This document shows, piece by piece, positions 37,753 to 47,424 of a stretch of DNA of 64,000 nt (the first letter of the stretch is position 1; each line of letters begins with the position of its first letter). Source of the DNA: Ancylomarina longa (GTDB lineage: Bacteria; Bacteroidota; Bacteroidia; Bacteroidales; Marinifilaceae); assembly GCF_003996985.1 (NCBI RefSeq), contig NZ_RJJX01000015.1, positions 1 through 64,000 on the forward strand, written 5' to 3'. Under the pieces are notes generated by a model that saw only the letters and a program-made list of their open reading frames with translations, did no database searches and was not told where the DNA came from. The translations under genes and the position numbers were made by a program.

Positions 37753-39828
37753 ATGTCTTTTCGAGAACTCATTCGACAATATCCCTTTATTCGCCTTCTT
37801 TTGCCATTGACAATTGGAATATTTCTTGCAAATGCATTGGATATTCAGGAAGACTACCTATTCATAGCTATTTTTATAAGTATTCTTGGAATATTGCTTT
37901 TTAAGTCCACTCCATTCATGCGAAAGTCACCATCTCTTCGTGTCCTTTTTGGAGCTTTTGTTTTTCTGCTTTTTGTTGCAGTTGGAAGCTATAGAATTAA
38001 GGTTCAAACAGCTTCCATGAAGCTTAATAGTGCAGATACAAATACTTATTACATCGGCAAATTACTTGAGAATCCAATTGCCAGAAACAATAGTTATAAA
38101 TGCTCTTTTGAAATATCTGCTGCTCATATAACAAAATCATGGCGAAAAGAATCTGTTAAGGTTTTGCTGTATTTTAAAAAAGATTCTTCAGTAAATAATT
38201 TATTGGCAGGATCCCAGTTGCTGATACATACAAGATTGCAAAGGGTGAGGAATGCAGGAAATCCCAATGAGTTTGATTATGCCGCTTACCTAAAAACACA
38301 GCACACACTGTATTCCGCATTTTTACCACCGTCGAAATGGCAAGCTATAAATGTTCCGCGTAAATTTAGCATTACTGATTTTGCATGGAAATGGCGAGCT
38401 AAATTATTGGGGATTTATAAACAGAATGGTATAACTGGCAATAGTTTTGATATTCTTGCAGCTTTAAGTCTAGGTGCAAAATCGGATATGGATCCGGAAA
38501 TAAAACAAGCATGGACTAATGCCGGAGTGATGCACGTATTAGCTGTTTCGGGTTTGCATGTAGGGATAATATACGTACTCATTCATGCTTTATTTTCTTC
38601 TTTATTACGATACAGGTGGGGAAATTTGGTCCGTGGAATTTTATTGATTATTCTGATTTGGATGTATGCTATCTTAACAGGTTTATCTCCTTCTGTCATG
38701 AGAGCAACTTGTATGTTTAGCTTTATAATTGTTGGAGAAATACTAAAGCGAAGGGGTGGTGTTTTTAATTCATTGGCTGCATCGGCATTTTTCCTATTGT
38801 TGATAGATCCTTATTTGATTTTTACTGTAGGATTTCAATTCTCCTATCTTGCCGTTGCGGGGATTGTCTTCTTTCAACCCAGATTTAATCAGTTGTTTTA
38901 TGTGAATAATTTCATGCTTAGATGGTTTTGGAAGTTAACAACACTGTCTATTTCGGCTCAAATTGCAACAGCACCTCTGGCTATCTATTATTTTCATCAA
39001 TTTCCTTCCTACTTTCTTTTATCCGGCTATATCGTAATTCCTATGGCTGCAATACTAATATATTTGTCAGTAGCCTTGCTATTCCTGTCTCCATTCAATT
39101 ATCTATCTCATCAGGTAGGAAATTTAATACAGTATTTAATCGATTTTTTGAATTGGTTTGTTCTCAAAATTCAACATCTTCCTTCATCGATAATTAACGA
39201 TCTTTTTCTTAGTAATTATGAACTAATACTAATTTATCTTCTTCTTTTTAGTTTGATATTTATCTTGGTGTTGAAGAGGAAAACTGCTTTATTTTTGTTT
39301 CTAATCATTCTAATTGCTTTTTCATTTCCTAACTTGATCCAAAAATTTAAAAAATCTCAAAAAGAGTTAATCGTATTTAATGCAGGAAATCACAGTCTTA
39401 TTGGTTTATCCTATGGAAAACAGGCGATTTTTTTTAAAGACGAGAATCTATCCGAATCAAATTTTGTGAGAATTACCAAACCATATCTACAGAATAAAAG
39501 GATTCAAAATTATCAAATAAATACTTTATCGCCGATGGAATTTTTTGTCTTTGGAAAGCAAAGAATTGCAGTAATTGAGAAAAGTAAAACCAATCAAGCC
39601 CAAGCATTGGATTCTTTGAAACCAGATTTTGTTATTATTCGTAGAAGGGGAACAAATAAGATAAATGATCTGATCACCAATTCAAATCATATGCGTTACA
39701 TCTATGAGTTTAAGTTAGCTAGGAATAAAATAAATAGCATTGATTCCATAGCTAAAGGAAGACAAGCAGATATCTTTTTTGTGAAAAATTCAGGTGCTTA
39801 CCTATACAATATATCTACACAAAATTAA
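37753..39828 (+). CDS. comEC: ComEC/Rec2-family DNA uptake channel protein
   Basis: A 691-residue membrane protein. N-terminal membrane segments and a DUF4131-type soluble part (about 25-190) precede the competence domain, with the signature AGVMHVLAVSGLHVGIIYVL (about 257-276) and the paired segment LTGLSPSVMRATCMF. Further membrane helices run to about 525. The C-terminal tail (540-691) is a shortened remnant of the beta-lactamase-like domain (VFNAGNHSLIGLSYGKQAIF) without the HxHxDH metal site. ComEC moves single-stranded DNA across the inner membrane during natural transformation. No other com genes are in the window. Confidence 0.92.
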   Translation: MSFRELIRQYPFIRLLLPLTIGIFLANALDIQEDYLFIAIFISILGILLFKSTPFMRKSPSLRVLFGAFVFLLFVAVGSYRIKVQTASMKLNSADTNTYYIGKLLENPIARNNSYKCSFEISAAHITKSWRKESVKVLLYFKKDSSVNNLLAGSQLLIHTRLQRVRNAGNPNEFDYAAYLKTQHTLYSAFLPPSKWQAINVPRKFSITDFAWKWRAKLLGIYKQNGITGNSFDILAALSLGAKSDMDPEIKQAWTNAGVMHVLAVSGLHVGIIYVLIHALFSSLLRYRWGNLVRGILLIILIWMYAILTGLSPSVMRATCMFSFIIVGEILKRRGGVFNSLAASAFFLLLIDPYLIFTVGFQFSYLAVAGIVFFQPRFNQLFYVNNFMLRWFWKLTTLSISAQIATAPLAIYYFHQFPSYFLLSGYIVIPMAAILIYLSVALLFLSPFNYLSHQVGNLIQYLIDFLNWFVLKIQHLPSSIINDLFLSNYELILIYLLLFSLIFILVLKRKTALFLFLIILIAFSFPNLIQKFKKSQKELIVFNAGNHSLIGLSYGKQAIFFKDENLSESNFVRITKPYLQNKRIQNYQINTLSPMEFFVFGKQRIAVIEKSKTNQAQALDSLKPDFVIIRRRGTNKINDLITNSNHMRYIYEFKLARNKINSIDSIAKGRQADIFFVKNSGAYLYNISTQN

Positions 39829-40132
39829 TATTCAGCCCAAGTAATGTAGTATTTAAAGAGTACTCTTGTTTTATAAAAGTCTTTTGGTAATTTAGATAGT
39901 TTCGCATTTAAATTAAATTCGTCAAATTATATCCAATTTTGATAGATATTGTGTTAATTTGTCGCTGAATTTTTCCCAACTAAATTATTGGGAAATGATT
40001 GTTTTGTGATAGTTAGCTTGATTGGTATCAGGATCTTTACTAGTTTCTGATTTTATTTAACTATTAGATTTAATCACTTTAGAAAGTAGTCCGAACGTTT
40101 AATGTAGGATTAGTTATTAATGAATTAAAGTT
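39829..40132. other. Intergenic region, comEC / trkA
   Basis: 304 A+T-rich bases. A short inverted repeat TTCCCAA (39974-39980) with TTGGGAA (39989-39995) is present without a U-run. Nothing else is recognised. Confidence 0.4.
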
Positions 40133-41473
40133 ATGAAGATTGTTATTGCAGGAGCCGGAGCAGTCGGTACGCATTTGGCAAAAATGCTTAGTCATCAGGA
40201 TCATGATATTATTCTTCTGGATAATGATGAAGATAAATTGACGGAAATCGATTCCCATCTGGATCTGCTCACCGTTGTTGGTTCCAGCACTTCTATGAAG
40301 GATTTAAAAGAGGCAGATGTTAAAAAAGCAGATCTTTTTATTTCCGTAACAGAGTCCGAAGCTACAAATATTACTTCCACAATTCTTGCGAAAAAAATAG
40401 GTGCTCAACGTACCATCGCACGAATTGATAATCAGGAATATTTAGAACCTGAAAATAAGGAATATCTTCAGACATTAGGAATTGATGAATTGATTTATCC
40501 GGAGAAGCTTGCTGCAAAAGAAGTAATTAGCTATCTATCCCGATCAGGAACAAGGCAGATGTATGAGTTCTCAGGAGGTAAACTGTTACTTTATGGGATA
40601 AAAATTAGTAGTAAGTCTGTTATTATGGATAAAACCTTGGCTGAGGTTTCGGGAATGACTCAGGATATGGATTTTCGTGCTGTAGCTATTAAACGAGAGG
40701 ATACTACAATAATACCAAGAGGACATACCCGTTTCTCTCGTGGTGATCTGGTTTTCGTAATTAGTAAATCTGAGTGTATCGAAAAAGTAATGAATCTGGC
40801 AGGGAAACGGAAGTATGACATAAAGAATGCCATGATTCTGGGAGGAAGTCGTATTGGTCAAAAAACTGCCTTGGAACTGGGTAAAAAAATGAACCTTAAA
40901 TTACTGGAAATAGATAAGGATAAAAGCTTAAAATTGGCAGATTCTCTTCAGGATGCATTAGTTATAAATGGCGACGGACGAGACAAGGAATTGCTCAAAG
41001 AAGAGGGAATTCATAAAATGGATGCTTTTGTTGCCGTAACCGGAAATTCCGAAACCAACATATTAGCTTGTTTGTTAGCTAAGAAAATGGGGGTAAAACG
41101 TACTATTGCTGAAGTTGAAAATATCGATTACATCGATTTGGCAGATAGCATTGGAGTTGGTACAATGATTAATAAGAAATTGCTTGCTGCCAGTTATATT
41201 TACCGTTTTACTATGGATGCCGATGTGCAACATTGTAAATGGCTTACTGTATCGGATGCCGAAGTATTGGAATTGGTTGCTAAGCCAGGCTCAAAAATTA
41301 CCAAGGGAAAGATTGGCGATATTGACTTTCCTGACGATGCTAATATTGGAGGTATTATTCGGGAGGATAAAAGCATTATTGCTACAGGTGATATTCAAAT
41401 TCAGACCGATGATAAGGTGGTGGTTTTTACATTACCATCCGCTATTAAAAAAGTAGAAAAACTTTTCAAATAA
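40133..41473 (+). CDS. trkA: Trk potassium uptake regulatory subunit TrkA
   Basis: A 446-residue cytoplasmic protein with two RCK modules. The first Rossmann fold starts MKIVIAGAGAVGTHLAKMLS with the acidic end of strand 2 (DIILLDNDEDKL); the second starts AMILGGSRIGQKTALELG. Each is followed by a TrkA-C domain. It binds nucleotides and gates TrkH. It lies 107 bases upstream of two trkH genes in the same direction, forming a K+ uptake cluster. Confidence 0.96.
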   Translation: MKIVIAGAGAVGTHLAKMLSHQDHDIILLDNDEDKLTEIDSHLDLLTVVGSSTSMKDLKEADVKKADLFISVTESEATNITSTILAKKIGAQRTIARIDNQEYLEPENKEYLQTLGIDELIYPEKLAAKEVISYLSRSGTRQMYEFSGGKLLLYGIKISSKSVIMDKTLAEVSGMTQDMDFRAVAIKREDTTIIPRGHTRFSRGDLVFVISKSECIEKVMNLAGKRKYDIKNAMILGGSRIGQKTALELGKKMNLKLLEIDKDKSLKLADSLQDALVINGDGRDKELLKEEGIHKMDAFVAVTGNSETNILACLLAKKMGVKRTIAEVENIDYIDLADSIGVGTMINKKLLAASYIYRFTMDADVQHCKWLTVSDAEVLELVAKPGSKITKGKIGDIDFPDDANIGGIIREDKSIIATGDIQIQTDDKVVVFTLPSAIKKVEKLFK

Positions 41474-41580
41474 TATTAGTATTTCCGGATGGGAGAGAGC
41501 TGTGAGTTATGGTGATAGCTAAGTACTTCATACAAGCTCATTTCTATTTTCGGAGAACTGATTTTCTTAGTTTGTGAACG

Positions 41581-43029
41581 ATGCTCAATTGGAAATATGT
41601 ATTTTACACCATGTCGGTGCTTTTGATTGTAGAAAGTGTTTTCTTATTCATTAGTTCCGGCATCTCTCTTATTTATGGAGAAGATGACTTTAAATTTTTT
41701 ATACAAGCAGTTGCCATTACTTTATCAAGTGGTGGTATAATTTATCTTTTTACCAATAATTGTAGTAAAGAAATAGGTAAACGCGAGGCATTTGTTGTCG
41801 TGAGTTTGGTATGGGTTGTGTTTTCTATTTTTGGAGCATTGCCTTTTTTGTTAGGGGGATATATTCCCAATTTCACCGATGCTTTCTTCGAAACAATGTC
41901 TGGATTTACAACTACAGGAGCATCGATTATTAATGATATAGAAGCATTACCACATGGTATTTTATTTTGGCGTTCCCTAACACACCTACTTGGAGGTATG
42001 GGAATTTTGGTACTTACAGTTGCCATTCTACCCATTTTCGGTTTTGGTGGTATGGCCATGTTTAACGCCGAAGCCGCAGGGATTACAACAGATAAACTTC
42101 ATCCTCGAATTAAGGAAACTGCTCAGCGACTTTGGGGTATCTATATGCTGTTAATTGGAATCGAAACCATATTTCTTGTTTTAGGGAAAATGAGTTTATT
42201 CGATGCAGTTTGTCATTCGTTCGGAACATTAGCTTCCGGAGGATTTTCCACTAAAAACAGCAGTATTGCTGATTATTCACCCTATATACAATATGTAATT
42301 ATTGTATTTATGATTTTGGCCGGAACTAATTTCACCCTGCATTATTTTGCCATTAAAGGAAAATTTAGCAAAATATGGAAGAATGAAGAATTCAGGGTTT
42401 TTCTTGGCCTGATTGCAGTGGTTACTGCGATTATATCCTTCACCTTGATTTATGTGGATCATGGACCGGTAGAAAAATCATTTCGTGATGCATTGTTTCA
42501 GGTTACCTCAATAATTACCAGTACCGGTTTTGTGAGTGCTGATTATACGGCTTGGCATCCTTACCTTGGGTTCTTAATATTTGGTCTGATGTTTACAGGT
42601 GCTTGTGTGGGATCAACCTCGGGAGGGGTTAAAATTTTACGCCATTTATTACTTTTCAAAAATAGTATTCTGGAATTTAAGAGAATGATTCATCCTTCGG
42701 CTGTTTTGCCAGTGAGATACAAGAAGGAAATGGTGCACAAAGATGTCATCTTTAAAATATTGGCCTTTGTAATTCTATATTTTATGGTCTTCTTCCTGGG
42801 ATCATTTGCCATGACTCTAATCGGTCTGGATGTTACCTCTTCTATGGGTGCTGTTGCAACAACAATGGGAGGTATTGGTCCAGGTCTTGGTTCTGTGGGG
42901 CCGATGAATAATTTTGCGGCTGTACCTGATGCAGGAAAATGGGTGCTTTCTTTTTTAATGTTATTGGGACGATTGGAACTCTTTACAGTATTGATAATTT
43001 TTGTTCCTTCTTTCTGGAAAAATCAATAG
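41581..43029 (+). CDS. trkH: Trk potassium channel subunit TrkH (first copy)
   Basis: A 482-residue membrane protein of normal TrkH length with about ten membrane helices. The selectivity-filter loops are visible: MSGFTTTGASI, GTLASGGFSTK, TSIITSTGFVSADY and TTMGGIGPGLGSVGP. These four P-loops line the K+ pore. It shares the trkA cluster and is followed 59 bases later by a closely related copy. Confidence 0.96.
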   Translation: MLNWKYVFYTMSVLLIVESVFLFISSGISLIYGEDDFKFFIQAVAITLSSGGIIYLFTNNCSKEIGKREAFVVVSLVWVVFSIFGALPFLLGGYIPNFTDAFFETMSGFTTTGASIINDIEALPHGILFWRSLTHLLGGMGILVLTVAILPIFGFGGMAMFNAEAAGITTDKLHPRIKETAQRLWGIYMLLIGIETIFLVLGKMSLFDAVCHSFGTLASGGFSTKNSSIADYSPYIQYVIIVFMILAGTNFTLHYFAIKGKFSKIWKNEEFRVFLGLIAVVTAIISFTLIYVDHGPVEKSFRDALFQVTSIITSTGFVSADYTAWHPYLGFLIFGLMFTGACVGSTSGGVKILRHLLLFKNSILEFKRMIHPSAVLPVRYKKEMVHKDVIFKILAFVILYFMVFFLGSFAMTLIGLDVTSSMGAVATTMGGIGPGLGSVGPMNNFAAVPDAGKWVLSFLMLLGRLELFTVLIIFVPSFWKNQ

Positions 43030-43088
43030 TTATTTTTATTCCAGAATTAGAATAATAACTTTAGTAGCTAACTTAACATCTAAAGCCA

Positions 43089-44537
43089 GTGATAAAGCCT
43101 AAAATTATTCTTAATATTCTTGGGAAATTATTGATGGGGGAGAGCTTCTTCCTTTTTATTGCTCTTTTTGTTGCATTATTTTATCATGAATCAGACTCCA
43201 TTGCCTTTTTAGAAGCAGGAACAATCACTTTTTTGGTTGGTGGTTTAAGCTATTATTTTTCCAAAGGAGCTCAAAATAATCTGGGAAAAAGAGAAGGCTA
43301 TATCATTGTGAGCCTGGTGTGGGTTGTGTTTTCTGTTTTTGGCTGTTTACCCTATTTGTTGAGCGATGCTATTCCAAATGTTGCGGATGCTTTCTTTGAG
43401 ACCATGTCGGGTTTTACAACAACCGGTTCATCTATACTAAACGATATTGAATCCTTATCACACGGTATTCTTTTTTGGCGATCTCTTACCCAATGGATGG
43501 GAGGGATGGGAATAATCGTGATGTTCTTGGCTATTCTGCCTACTCTGGGAATTGGTGGCAGAGAATTATTTATTGCCGAGGTTCCTGGTCCAACCCCCGA
43601 TAAACTAACACCTCGTATCAAAGAAACTGCCCGTAATCTTTGGGGATTGTACATCTTGTTTACTGGCTTGGAAACTCTCTTGCTATTTGCAGGAGGAATG
43701 TCTTTTTTCGATGCAGTTAATCATTCTTTCACAACAATGGCAACTGGTGGTTATTCCACAAAGCAGGCTAGTGTCGGGTTTTTTACTTCCCCATATTTGC
43801 AATATGTGATTATCTTTTTCATGTTCATTGCAGGTACTAATTTCACCTTATCCTATGCTTTTGTAACTGGCAAAATGACTAAAATCTTTAAGGATGAGGA
43901 ATTTCGTTTTTACTGCTTGGTGATACTTGGTTTTAGCCTTATTATAAGTTTGGGTTTGTTTGCTTCCATTGATTCGGAATACGAACATGCATTTAGAGAT
44001 GCCTTATTTACTGTAGTATCCATAATAACAACCACAGGGTACGTAACAGCAGATTATTTGCTCTGGGCTCCATTTCTGGGAATGTTGGTTTTTACCTTGT
44101 TTTTTGTGGGTGGATCTGCAGGATCAACAGGTGGGGGTATCAAAGTGGTGCGCGTTCTACTCCTGTTTAAAAATAGTTTGTATGAGTTAAAACGACTGAT
44201 ACATCCCAATGCGATCATTCCAGTACGATACAATAAACATGTTGTTGATCAAAAAATAGTTACCAATATCCTGGCATTTTTTGTCTTTTACGTTATTTTA
44301 TTTTTGATATCTTCCATCCTTATGTCCCTGTGGAGTGATGATATTTATTCCGCATTTAGCGTGGTTGCTACTACCATGGGGAATATCGGACCTGGATTTG
44401 GGAAAGTTGGGCCGATGGAAAATTTTCATCATTTGCCCGGTTTGGCAAAATGGTTTCTTTCTTTTTTAATGATGATTGGTAGATTGGAACTATTTACAGT
44501 ACTGGTTCTTTTTTCGCCCTCATTCTGGAAACATTAA
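43089..44537 (+). CDS. trkH: Trk potassium channel subunit TrkH (second copy)
   Basis: A 482-residue paralogue of the upstream gene, same length and domain plan. The P-loops read MSGFTTTGSSI, TTMATGGYSTK, VSIITTTGYVTADY and TTMGNIGPGFGKVGP. The start is GTG at 43089, giving MIKPKIILNILGKLLMGESF, aligned with the first copy. The two copies clearly arose by tandem duplication but have diverged well beyond recent. They may differ in ion affinity or form mixed dimers; that is inference. Confidence 0.95.
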   Translation: MIKPKIILNILGKLLMGESFFLFIALFVALFYHESDSIAFLEAGTITFLVGGLSYYFSKGAQNNLGKREGYIIVSLVWVVFSVFGCLPYLLSDAIPNVADAFFETMSGFTTTGSSILNDIESLSHGILFWRSLTQWMGGMGIIVMFLAILPTLGIGGRELFIAEVPGPTPDKLTPRIKETARNLWGLYILFTGLETLLLFAGGMSFFDAVNHSFTTMATGGYSTKQASVGFFTSPYLQYVIIFFMFIAGTNFTLSYAFVTGKMTKIFKDEEFRFYCLVILGFSLIISLGLFASIDSEYEHAFRDALFTVVSIITTTGYVTADYLLWAPFLGMLVFTLFFVGGSAGSTGGGIKVVRVLLLFKNSLYELKRLIHPNAIIPVRYNKHVVDQKIVTNILAFFVFYVILFLISSILMSLWSDDIYSAFSVVATTMGNIGPGFGKVGPMENFHHLPGLAKWFLSFLMMIGRLELFTVLVLFSPSFWKH

Positions 44538-44591
44538 GTCATTGATTAAATAGGTATTTGTGGTTAATTTCCCAATTAAAGTGATGTACGC

Positions 44592-44623
44592 TTGCAAAAC
44601 TCAAGCTAAAAAGATTACATTTG
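44592..44623 (+). promoter_or_regulatory. Promoter of corA
   Basis: TTG (44592-44594), a 21-base spacer and TACATTTG (44616-44623) fit the Bacteroidota -33/-7 pattern. Transcription should start near 44630, giving a leader of about 110 bases before the corA ATG. Confidence 0.7.
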
Positions 44624-44647
44624 TACACTCAAAAAAAAACGATTACC

Positions 44648-44698
44648 ATGGAAGGTGTCCCGAGAAATAGGAAAATAGTAGTAAAAATCATTCTGTAA
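44648..44698 (+). CDS. Possible 16-residue upstream leader peptide of corA
   Basis: An ATG at 44648 opens MEGVPRNRKIVVKIIL and stops at 44696-44698, 42 bases before the corA ATG. It lies wholly within the predicted corA leader, just before an RBS-sequestering hairpin. The arrangement resembles translation-coupled regulatory leaders. It could be chance: there is no clear Shine-Dalgarno and no homologue is known to me. Confidence 0.3.
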   Translation: MEGVPRNRKIVVKIIL

Positions 44699-44712
44699 GG
44701 GACCGCTTATGT

Positions 44713-44734
44713 CTCCATACAGATTAAATGGAGG
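44713..44734 (+). promoter_or_regulatory. Hairpin masking the corA Shine-Dalgarno
   Basis: CTCCAT (44713-44718) pairs with ATGGAG (44728-44733), extendable by a U-G pair, with a 9-base loop. The 3' arm contains the GGAGG ribosome-binding site that stands 6 bases before the corA start codon. In the folded state the site is hidden. Magnesium- or translation-dependent switching is a hypothesis. Confidence 0.55.
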
Positions 44735-44740
44735 CGTAAT

Positions 44741-45670
44741 ATGATTAAAATCTTTCAAAGTTTTGGTGGCTACATCGAAATTGAAAAAGCTCAAAAAGGT
44801 TGTTGGATTAATGCAACTGCACCTAGCAGTGAGGAAATAGCCCGATTAACCAACGAATTTAAATTACCAGCCGATGCAATTACCGATATTTTAGATGCCG
44901 ACGAGCGTCCGCGTGTAGAATTTGATGATGGTTGGTCTTTAATCATTATGCGAATACCAATTGAGACTCCTGAGAATGGTGTTCCTTATCAAACTATTCC
45001 ATTGGGAATTTATCTTACTGAGAATTTTACCTTAACACTTTCTTTAAAAAATAATCAGGTGTTGCCTATGCAACAACCTTCGGTTTATAAAGAACAGATT
45101 CATTCCGTTAGAGATCCTAATAACTTTATTTTGCAATTGTTTCTTCGCAATGGTACTTTGTATTTGAAGTATCTGAAACAAATCAATCAATTGACAAATT
45201 CCATTGAGCAGGATCTGGAGAAATCAATTAAAAACAGGGAGCTGAATCAATTGCTGAAGATGGAAAAGTGTATGGTTTTCTTCATCACATCTATCAAGGC
45301 AAACGAAATTGTGTTGGCTAAACTTCGAAGCTCTAAGCATATTAAAAGTGAGATTAACGAGGATTTGCTCGAGGATGCAATCATTGAAAATAAGCAGGCT
45401 TTGGAAATGGCAAAAATATACTCCGATATCCAAAGTGGCATGATGGATGCTTTTGCTTCCGTAATTTCTAATAATCTAAATGTGGTGATGAAACAATTGA
45501 CTTTGATTTCTATCATTTTGATGATCCCCACATTGATTGCAAGTGTTTTTGGAATGAATGTGCCTAATATGCTCGAAGATTCTCTTTGGGCCATGCCTCT
45601 TATCATCACAGCTTCCCTGATACTTTCGATTATGGGTGTATTGCTTTTTCGCAAACGTCAGTGGTTTTAG
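44741..45670 (+). CDS. corA: CorA-family magnesium/divalent cation transporter
   Basis: A 309-residue protein. The cytoplasmic N-terminal domain (1-245) is alpha/beta, with the long funnel helix around 200-265. Two C-terminal membrane helices flank the family signature FGMNVP (GMN motif, about 272-277), which forms the pore entrance. It ends in the usual basic tail FRKRQWF. It probably imports Mg2+. It has its own promoter and a structured leader, and is followed by a 14-bp-stem terminator. Confidence 0.95.
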   Translation: MIKIFQSFGGYIEIEKAQKGCWINATAPSSEEIARLTNEFKLPADAITDILDADERPRVEFDDGWSLIIMRIPIETPENGVPYQTIPLGIYLTENFTLTLSLKNNQVLPMQQPSVYKEQIHSVRDPNNFILQLFLRNGTLYLKYLKQINQLTNSIEQDLEKSIKNRELNQLLKMEKCMVFFITSIKANEIVLAKLRSSKHIKSEINEDLLEDAIIENKQALEMAKIYSDIQSGMMDAFASVISNNLNVVMKQLTLISIILMIPTLIASVFGMNVPNMLEDSLWAMPLIITASLILSIMGVLLFRKRQWF

Positions 45671-45755
45671 CCATTCAGTTTCTAGATTCAAGAGCAATAT
45701 TTTCGATATTAATTTACAATATTTAGGCAACAATTTCCTTATAGTATTATTGGTT

Positions 45756-45808
45756 ACTGGCAATATATAATGGTTAAGTAAAATCAATATATATTGCCAG
45801 TTTTTTTG
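45756..45808 (+). terminator. Terminator of corA
   Basis: A perfect 14-bp stem ACTGGCAATATATA (45756-45769) with TATATATTGCCAGT (45788-45801), loop 18 bases, then a U-run. Confidence 0.88.
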
Positions 45809-45973
45809 TCGGAATTATGTAATTGGATTATTCTAAATTTCGTTTTAAAATTATATTACTGATTTGGAGATTCTTCTCCTTGCAAAACCAATAAACAGGT
45901 CTTTTTCTCTCCTTACATTGTTAAACATTGGAAATAGCTGAAATCGTCTCATTCTTTAAATCTGATTTAGAAT

Positions 45974-47023
45974 CTATACAATATTATTATCTACCATTTG
46001 CTGGAAAAAATCGGTGATAGATTTTTCTATAGGAAGATATTTCATTCCAAGTTCTTTTTTGCTTTTGGTATTGTCAACCAACCAGGAGTAACCCAAGTTT
46101 TTTCGAACCATTTTTCGTTTTAATCCAACCGTAGGAGCGAGCAACCACACCAAAAATTTAGGTAATTCTTTTTTTGGGAAAGGATATTTACCTCCAAATT
46201 CATTCTGCAGAATGCAAGACAACTGTAAGAAGCTTTTGTTTTCTGCAGAAATGATATAACGACCTTTCGCTTCCGGAGTAAATCCTGCTTTAAAATGAGC
46301 TAATGCAACATCACGAACATCTACCATGCCAATTTCGAATTTTGGAGCACCCATTTTCATGGTTCCGTCGCCCATTTGTTTGACAATTCGAAAACTTTCC
46401 GATGTACTGATTGGATGGACACCTGGCCCCAATATCAAAGATGGATTGATTACCACCAAGTCCCATTGGTTTTGTGCTTTGTTTATTTTCCATGCCTCTT
46501 TTTCGGCAAGTGTTTTTGAATAGCTATATGATTGATGATGCAGATTTGAGCTTGTATTCCAATTCGCTTCGGTAGCGATTCCATTTGGGAGATTCAATAA
46601 GTCCTTGGCATCGCCCAATATGGCAACACAACTACTGGTTAATACAACACGCCGTACCGATGCTGTTCTATTAGCTGTTTCCAACACATTCCGAGTACCA
46701 ATCAGGGCAGGATCAACTAAATTTTTTTGTGGATCTTTCACTACATTAATAAAAGGAGATGCTGTATGAAATACCAATTCACAATCATACATTGCCTCTT
46801 CAAAAGATCCCTGTTCCAATAAATCAGACTTAAAGTATTTTAGCTCACCTTTTGATTCTTCAGCTAATTCATTTAAATATTTCAATTTGTCATGGTTTTG
46901 AGGATCCCTAATTGTTGCATGTACCGTTAATCCTTCTGCCAGCAGTTTTTTAATCAGGTTTCCAGCAACATAACCAGTTGCTCCGCTTACCATTACCGGT
47001 TTTGTTTTATCAATTTGTCTCAT
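45974..47023 (-). CDS. NAD(P)-dependent reductase of the extended SDR (dihydroflavonol-4-reductase-like) family
   Basis: A 349-residue extended short-chain dehydrogenase. The cofactor motif is SGATGYVAGNLIKKLLAEG (about 14-32). Catalytic Ser is in VVLTSSCVAI, and the YxxxK pair is in SYSYSKTLAEKEAW. The layout (TVHATIRDP after strand 2, FHTASPF after strand 4) matches the flavonol/cinnamoyl-CoA reductase branch, whose bacterial members reduce aldehydes or ketones. The substrate is unknown. It is monocistronic. Confidence 0.85.
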   Translation of the reverse strand: MRQIDKTKPVMVSGATGYVAGNLIKKLLAEGLTVHATIRDPQNHDKLKYLNELAEESKGELKYFKSDLLEQGSFEEAMYDCELVFHTASPFINVVKDPQKNLVDPALIGTRNVLETANRTASVRRVVLTSSCVAILGDAKDLLNLPNGIATEANWNTSSNLHHQSYSYSKTLAEKEAWKINKAQNQWDLVVINPSLILGPGVHPISTSESFRIVKQMGDGTMKMGAPKFEIGMVDVRDVALAHFKAGFTPEAKGRYIISAENKSFLQLSCILQNEFGGKYPFPKKELPKFLVWLLAPTVGLKRKMVRKNLGYSWLVDNTKSKKELGMKYLPIEKSITDFFQQMVDNNIV

Positions 47024-47424
47024 TTTTTTATTTTTTTAATCAAAAGCAGCCGCTGTAAGTCTCTCCTTTGTCTTTAAAAATCAATCGACCTTGTTCAAAT
47101 TTAAGATGGGATAAGATAGTTCAATAGTTTATATGTGACAATATTACTGGTCTGATTATTCGGCTTAATCTTTGTAAATACTCGTTTTGTAAAATAAATA
47201 TTAAAAAAAATGATACTTCTGTAAAAGTCCTATTTGAAGTGTAATTTATTAATAATAATAGCCTTATATACGATATGATGAATATGGATGTTTTTCATTC
47301 ATCTAAAAAACTCATTAATTCATCAGGAAAGAATAACATTTTAGTTAGTTCTTCGTACACCATTTTGTTAGAATTTTTCTAACATTGCAGTCTATTACAT
47401 TTTAAACAACCTTTACATTATCAC
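47024..47424. other. Divergent intergenic region with a perfect 8-bp inverted repeat
   Basis: 401 A+T-rich bases between the SDR gene and the 91-residue gene. The one feature is TGTTAGAATTTTTCTAACA (47366-47384), two 8-base arms around TTT, 40 bases before the downstream ATG, a candidate operator. No promoter box matches the consensus. Confidence 0.4.
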
